Positions 59,533-64,000 of a stretch of 64,000 bases of DNA are shown one piece after another. The stretch is taken from positions 62,001 to 126,000 of the forward strand of contig CAWFKS010000001.1 in NCBI GenBank assembly GCA_963816435.1, written 5' to 3'. Position 1 is the stretch's first letter. Each line of letters begins with the position of its first letter. Under the pieces are notes generated by a model. The model saw nothing but the letters and a program-made list of their open reading frames with translations. It was not told the DNA's origin and did no database searches. The stretch comes from CAWFKS01 sp963816435. Its GTDB lineage: Bacteria > Pseudomonadota > Alphaproteobacteria > Rhizobiales > Rhizobiaceae. The position numbers and the translations under genes were made by a program.

Positions 59533-60538
59533 ATGGCACGCCATTCCTTCCACTGCATCGACGGCCACACCTGCGGCAACCCGGTGCGGCTGGTCGCCGG
59601 CGGGGCGCCGCTGCTTTCGGGCGCAACGATGATCGAGAAGCGGGCGCATTTCCTGGCCGAATACGACTGGATACGCACCGGTCTGATGTTCGAGCCACGC
59701 GGGCACGACATGATGTCGGGCTCCTTTCTATACCCGCCGACCAGGCCGGACTGCGACATCGCCATCCTGTTCATCGAGACGTCCGGCTGTCTGCCCATGT
59801 GCGGCCACGGCACGATCGGCACCGTCACCTTTGCCGTCGAACACGGGCTGGTGCGGCCAAGAACGCCCGGTCGGCTGATGATCGACGCGCCTGCGGGGCC
59901 GGTTCTGGCCGAATACCGGCTCGACGGCGAGCATGTCGAGGAAGTGCGTATCACCAACGTGCCATCCTTCCTCCATGCGGAAGGGCTGGAAGTCGAGTGC
60001 CCGGACCTGGGACGCCTGAAGGTGGATGTCGCCTATGGCGGAAATTTCTACGCGATCGTCGAGCCGCAGGAGAATTTCCGCGACATGGCCGACCATTCTG
60101 CCGGGCAGCTCATCGCCTGGAGCCCGGTGATCCGCGAAAGGCTCAATGCGGACCATGCGTTCGTTCATCCGGAAAACCCGGCGATCAGCGGATTGTCTCA
60201 CGTGATGTGGACGGGCCGCCCGACCTCGGCGGAGGCGGACGCGCGCAACGCGGTCTTCTACGGCGACAAGGCGATCGACCGGTCACCCTGCGGCACCGGC
60301 ACGTCGGCGCGCATGGCGCAGCTCTCATGCGCGCGGTGAGCTGAAAGCGGGCGACGGCTTCGTGCACGAGTCCATCATCGGATCGCTGTTCAAGGGACGG
60401 GTGGAGGCCGAAACGACGCTTGCGGACGGTCGCGCGGCAATCGTGCCGTCGATCGGCGGATGGGCGCGGATGACCGGCTACAACACGATCTTCATCGACG
60501 ACCGCGACCCGTTTGCGCACGGGTTCGTGGTGAAGTGA
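59533..60538 (+). pseudogene. hypRE: 4-hydroxyproline 2-epimerase, with a +1 frameshift
   Basis: A proline-racemase-fold enzyme. It reads FHCIDGHTCGNPVRLV, GCLPMCGHGTIGT (first catalytic Cys), the second catalytic Cys in RSPCGTGTSARMAQL, then a stop near 60337 because of one extra base after CAGCT near 60325. The next frame continues GELKAGDGFVHESIIGSLF, GRAAIVPSIGGWA and ends DPFAHGFVVK at 60538. Deleting one base gives 334 residues, the normal size. It turns trans-4-hydroxy-L-proline into the D-epimer that the preceding dehydrogenase uses. The ATG lies five bases after the dehydrogenase stop. Confidence 0.88.
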
Positions 60539-60639
60539 ACCATCGTTCGACTTTAATCGCGCAAGCATGGCTGTTTGCAGTGCAGCAAATTCCGGCTAGG
60601 AAATAGGCGTCCGCAACGTCAGCCGCCGGGGCCGCCTCA

Positions 60640-63600
60640 GTGAAGATCAAGAAAATCCTCGTCGCCAACCGCTCCGAGATCGCGATCCGCGTGTTTCGCG
60701 CCGCCAACGAGCTCGGCATCCGAACCGTGGCGATCTGGGCGGAAGAGGACAAGTATTCCCTTCACCGCTTCAAGGCGGACGAATCCTACCAGGTCGGTCG
60801 GGGGCCGCACCTCGACCACGATCTCGGCCCGATAGAGAGCTATCTGTCGATCGAGGAGGTGATCCGCGTCGCCCGGGGATCCGGCGCCGACGCGATCCAC
60901 CCGGGCTACGGACTGCTGTCGGAGAGCCCGGAATTCGCCGAGGCCTGCGCGGACGCCGGAATCATTTTCATCGGACCCCGGCCGGACACGATGCGGCGTC
61001 TCGGCAACAAGGTGGCGGCCCGCAATCTTGCGGTGGAGATCGGCGTGCCGGTGGTGCCGGCCACCGAGCCGCTTCCCGACGACATGGCCCAGGTCGCGAA
61101 GATGGCCGACGAGATCGGCTATCCGCTGATGCTGAAGGCGTCCTGGGGCGGCGGCGGGCGCGGCATGCGCGCCATACGCAAGGCCGAGGATCTCGGCCGC
61201 GAGGTGACGGAGGCCAAGCGCGAGGCCAAGGCCGCCTTCGGCAAGGACGAGGTCTATCTCGAAAAACTGGTCGAGCGCGCCCGTCACGTCGAGGTGCAGG
61301 TGCTCGGCGACACCCACGGCACCGTGGTCGACCTGTTCGAACGCGATTGCTCGATCCAGCGGCGAAACCAGAAGGTCGTGGAGCGCGCGCCCGCGCCGTA
61401 TCTCGGCGATGCGCAGCGCCGTGAACTTTGCGGCCATGCCCGCAAGATCGCCGAGGCGACCGGCTATGTCGGCGCCGGCACCGTCGAGTTCCTGATGGAT
61501 GCCGACACCGGCAAGTTCTACTTCATCGAGGTCAACCCGCGCATCCAGGTCGAGCACACCGTCACCGAGGAGGTGACCGGCATCGACATCGTCAAGGCGC
61601 AGATCCACATCCTGGAAGGCGCGGCGATCGGCCAGCCGGAATTGGGCGTGCCGTTTCAGGAAGACATCAAGCTCAACGGCCACGCCCTGCAGTGCCGGAT
61701 CACCACCGAGGATCCGGAACAGAACTTCATTCCCGACTATGGCCGCATCACCGCCTATCGCGGCGCCACCGGCTTCGGCATCAGGCTCGACGGCGGCACG
61801 GCATATTCCGGCGCGGTCATCACGCGGTTCTACGATCCGCTGCTGGAAAAGGTGACGGCGTGGGCGCCGACGCCGGAAGAGGCGATCGCGCGCATGCACC
61901 GTGCATTGCGCGAGTTTCGCATCCGCGGCGTGGCGACGAACCTCACTTTCCTCGAGGCGATCATCAGCCACCCGCAGTTCCACGACAATTCCTACACGAC
62001 GCGCTTCATCGATTCGACGCCCGAGCTTTTCACGCAGGTCAGGCGGCGCGACCGCGCCACCAAGCTGCTGAACTACCTGGCCGACGTGACCGTCAACGGC
62101 CACCCGGAGGCGCGCGGACGTGCGCGCCCAGATCCGGCCGCCGCCGCGCCGAAGGTGCCTTATGTCGAGGCCGGCATTCCCGACGGCACTAAGCAGAAGC
62201 TCGACCGGGACGGTCCGGAGGCGTTCGCCAAATGGATGCGGGCGCAGGAGCGCGTGCTCGTCACCGACACGACGATGCGCGATGCGCACCAGTCGCTGCT
62301 GGCCACACGCATGCGCACCTTCGACATCGCGGCGATCGCCGGCGTCTACGCGCGCGCGCTTCCGGAACTGCTGTCGCTTGAATGCTGGGGCGGCGCGACT
62401 TTCGACGTCGCCATGCGCTTCCTGACCGAGGATCCGTGGGAACGACTTGCCTTGGTTCGCGAGCGTGCGCCCAACCTCCTGCTGCAGATGCTGCTGAGGG
62501 GTGCCAACGGCGTCGGCTACACGAACTATCCCGACAACGTCGTGAAGCATTTCGTCCACGAGGCCGCGACCAACGGCATCGATCTCTTTCGCGTGTTCGA
62601 CTGCCTGAACTGGGTCGAGAACATGCGCGTCGCCATGGATGCCGTAGCCTCGGAGGGCAAGCTCTGCGAGGCGGCGATCTGCTACACCGGCGACATCCTC
62701 GATCCCGATCGGTCGAAATACGACCTGAAATACTATGTCGGGATGGCGAAGGAACTGGAGGCGGCCGGCGCCCACATCGTCGCCATCAAGGACATGGCGG
62801 GGCTGCTGAAGCCGGCGGCGGGCCGCGTGCTTTTCAAGGCGCTGCGCGAGGCGACCGACCTGCCGCTGCACTTCCACACGCACGACACGTCCGGCATTTC
62901 GGCTGCCACGGTGCTGGCGGCTGTGGATGCGGGAGTGGACGCCGTCGATGCCGCGATGGACGCGTTTTCCGGCAACACGTCGCAGCCATGCCTGGGCTCG
63001 ATCGTCGAGGCGCTGGAGGGCTCCGAGCGCGACACCGGCCTGTCGGTCGGCTGGATCAGGCGCATCTCGTTCTACTGGGAGGCGGTGCGCAACCAGTATG
63101 CCGCCTTCGAGAGCGACCTGAAGGGCCCTGCCTCGGAGGTCTACCTGCACGAGATGCCGGGCGGCCAGTTCACCAATCTCAAGGAGCAGGCGCGCTCGCT
63201 TGGCCTGGAATCGCGCTGGCATCAGGTCGCGCAGGCCTATCACGACGCCAATCGCATGTTCGGCGACATCGTCAAGGTGACGCCGTCGTCCAAGGTGGTC
63301 GGCGACATGGCGCTGATGATGGTGAGCCAGGATCTCACCGTCGCCGACGTGATGGATCCCGCCCACGACCTCGCATTCCCGGACTCCGTCGTGTCGATGC
63401 TGCGAGGCGACCTCGGCCAGTCGCCGGGCGGCTGGCCCGAGGCGCTGCAGAAGAAGGCGCTGAAGAACGAGAAGCCGATCACTGTGCGGCCGGGCTCGCT
63501 GTTGGCGCCTGCCGATTTGAAGGCGAAGCGCGCCGAGGTCGAGGCAACGCTGGAGCGCGAACTCAGCGAAACCGAATTTGCATCGTGGCTGATGTATCCG

Positions 63601-64000
63601 AAGGTGTTTTCGGACTTTGCCCATGCGCAGGAGGACTACGGTCCTGTCAGCGTGCTGCCGACGCCTGTCTATTTCTACGGCATGGCGCCGGAAGACGAGA
63701 TTTTCGTCGAGATCGAGCGCGGCAAGACGCTGGTGATCCGTTGCCTGGCGGTGGGCGACACCGACGAGAAGGGCATGGTCACAGTGTTCTTCGAGCTCAA
63801 CGGCCAGCCACGCCGCGTCAAGGTGCCGGACCGTGCACACGGCGCGGGTGCGGCCAAGGCGCGCCGCAAGGCCGAGCCGGGCAACGAGGCGCATGTCGGC
63901 GCGCCGATGCCGGGCGTTGTGTCCGGCGTGTCGGTGTCTGAAGGCCAGGCAGTGGCGGCCGGCGACGTGCTTCTGTCGATTGAGGCGATGAAGATGGAAA
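60640..64000 (+). CDS. pyc: pyruvate carboxylase, truncated by the window edge
   Basis: The first 1120 residues of a protein of about 1150. It makes oxaloacetate from pyruvate, bicarbonate and ATP. Domains in order: biotin carboxylase (VKIKKILVANRSEIAIRV at the start, ATP loop SWGGGGRGMRAI, IEVNPRIQVEHTV near 305), the carboxyltransferase (TDTTMRDAHQSLLAT near 545, LFRVFDCLN, FHTHDTSG), then the biotin carrier whose EAMKME lies at the very edge. Acetyl-CoA dependence cannot be read. The start is a GTG at 60640 with no strong ribosome site; no ATG fits. Codons run in one frame throughout. Confidence 0.97.
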   Translation, partial: MKIKKILVANRSEIAIRVFRAANELGIRTVAIWAEEDKYSLHRFKADESYQVGRGPHLDHDLGPIESYLSIEEVIRVARGSGADAIHPGYGLLSESPEFAEACADAGIIFIGPRPDTMRRLGNKVAARNLAVEIGVPVVPATEPLPDDMAQVAKMADEIGYPLMLKASWGGGGRGMRAIRKAEDLGREVTEAKREAKAAFGKDEVYLEKLVERARHVEVQVLGDTHGTVVDLFERDCSIQRRNQKVVERAPAPYLGDAQRRELCGHARKIAEATGYVGAGTVEFLMDADTGKFYFIEVNPRIQVEHTVTEEVTGIDIVKAQIHILEGAAIGQPELGVPFQEDIKLNGHALQCRITTEDPEQNFIPDYGRITAYRGATGFGIRLDGGTAYSGAVITRFYDPLLEKVTAWAPTPEEAIARMHRALREFRIRGVATNLTFLEAIISHPQFHDNSYTTRFIDSTPELFTQVRRRDRATKLLNYLADVTVNGHPEARGRARPDPAAAAPKVPYVEAGIPDGTKQKLDRDGPEAFAKWMRAQERVLVTDTTMRDAHQSLLATRMRTFDIAAIAGVYARALPELLSLECWGGATFDVAMRFLTEDPWERLALVRERAPNLLLQMLLRGANGVGYTNYPDNVVKHFVHEAATNGIDLFRVFDCLNWVENMRVAMDAVASEGKLCEAAICYTGDILDPDRSKYDLKYYVGMAKELEAAGAHIVAIKDMAGLLKPAAGRVLFKALREATDLPLHFHTHDTSGISAATVLAAVDAGVDAVDAAMDAFSGNTSQPCLGSIVEALEGSERDTGLSVGWIRRISFYWEAVRNQYAAFESDLKGPASEVYLHEMPGGQFTNLKEQARSLGLESRWHQVAQAYHDANRMFGDIVKVTPSSKVVGDMALMMVSQDLTVADVMDPAHDLAFPDSVVSMLRGDLGQSPGGWPEALQKKALKNEKPITVRPGSLLAPADLKAKRAEVEATLERELSETEFASWLMYPKVFSDFAHAQEDYGPVSVLPTPVYFYGMAPEDEIFVEIERGKTLVIRCLAVGDTDEKGMVTVFFELNGQPRRVKVPDRAHGAGAAKARRKAEPGNEAHVGAPMPGVVSGVSVSEGQAVAAGDVLLSIEAMKME

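Noticed and set aside
60637..63894. 1085-codon open frame on the minus strand opposite pyc
   Set aside because: Shadow of pyruvate carboxylase in GC-rich DNA; its composition is His/Arg/Leu-rich without motifs, while the plus strand encodes a complete, recognisable enzyme.

Overview
The window is GC-rich, densely coded chromosomal DNA of an alphaproteobacterium of the order Hyphomicrobiales, most like the Phyllobacteriaceae (Mesorhizobium and relatives). The pointers are an RpoH of the rhizobial type, a TrcR/DUF1013 regulator, a DUF1192 protein, the TIGR02302 (DUF4175) protein next to lysA-lptM-argH, an etfBA-hbdA cluster, opgGH glucan genes, pyruvate carboxylase and a hydroxyproline operon. 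Family assignments come from reading the translations; no database search was possible.

Layout. 0-6.3 kb: purA, a membrane-anchored unknown, rpoH, rluD, a DUF6476 membrane protein, a frameshifted VOC gene and tRNA-Glu(CTC). 6.3-13.7 kb: an SDR remnant, a BKACE-type beta-keto acid cleavage enzyme, a PAS-GGDEF protein, purEK, two divergent DUF465 genes, a MITE-like repeat, an ArsR regulator, an MFS transporter and DUF1192. 13.8-18.1 kb: quinone oxidoreductase, a membrane GGDEF protein, trcR, and a YafY regulator/VOC/small basic protein group sharing a duplicated operator. 18.1-24.6 kb: TIGR02302, lysA, lptM-like lipoprotein, argH, tlpA. 24.6-25.9 kb: a gene-free stretch of nested inverted repeats. 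25.9-30.7 kb: an extracytoplasmic oxidation locus (cytochrome c-PQQ dehydrogenase, unknown secreted protein, divergent GMC oxidoreductase with a twin-arginine N-terminus). 30.7-34.5 kb: opgG/opgH. 34.8-38.1 kb: FMN-binding protein, apbE and an RnfD-reductase fusion (the last two frameshifted), followed by a decayed GGDEF gene. 38.2-42.7 kb: HIG1, cobalamin adenosyltransferase, rhomboid, etfB, etfA and frameshifted hbdA, all on the minus strand. 42.9-49.4 kb: BrkB, EamA, a small membrane protein, gluQ, an AlkA-type glycosylase, HNH, DsbB, YqaA, an isochorismatase-like hydrolase and tRNA-Leu(CAA). 49.4-56.5 kb: acyl-CoA synthetase, a PLD-family lipoprotein, LysR, mmsA and a small secreted protein. 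56.6-60.5 kb: trans-4-hydroxyproline catabolism (GntR regulator, deaminase, dehydrogenase, epimerase) with two near-identical 16-bp operators. 60.6 kb to the edge: pyruvate carboxylase, cut by the window end.

Seven single-base frameshifts in six otherwise intact genes are all of the +1 (extra base) type. That bias suggests residual assembly error more than biological decay, so those genes may be functional in the organism. By contrast the GGDEF remnant at 37.9 kb and the SDR tail at 6.5 kb lack large parts and look truly decayed.

The most interesting parts are the cytochrome c-PQQ/Tat-GMC oxidation locus, the flavin-transfer electron module, the duplicated operator of the YafY regulon, the paired GntR operators, and the unusual repeat island.
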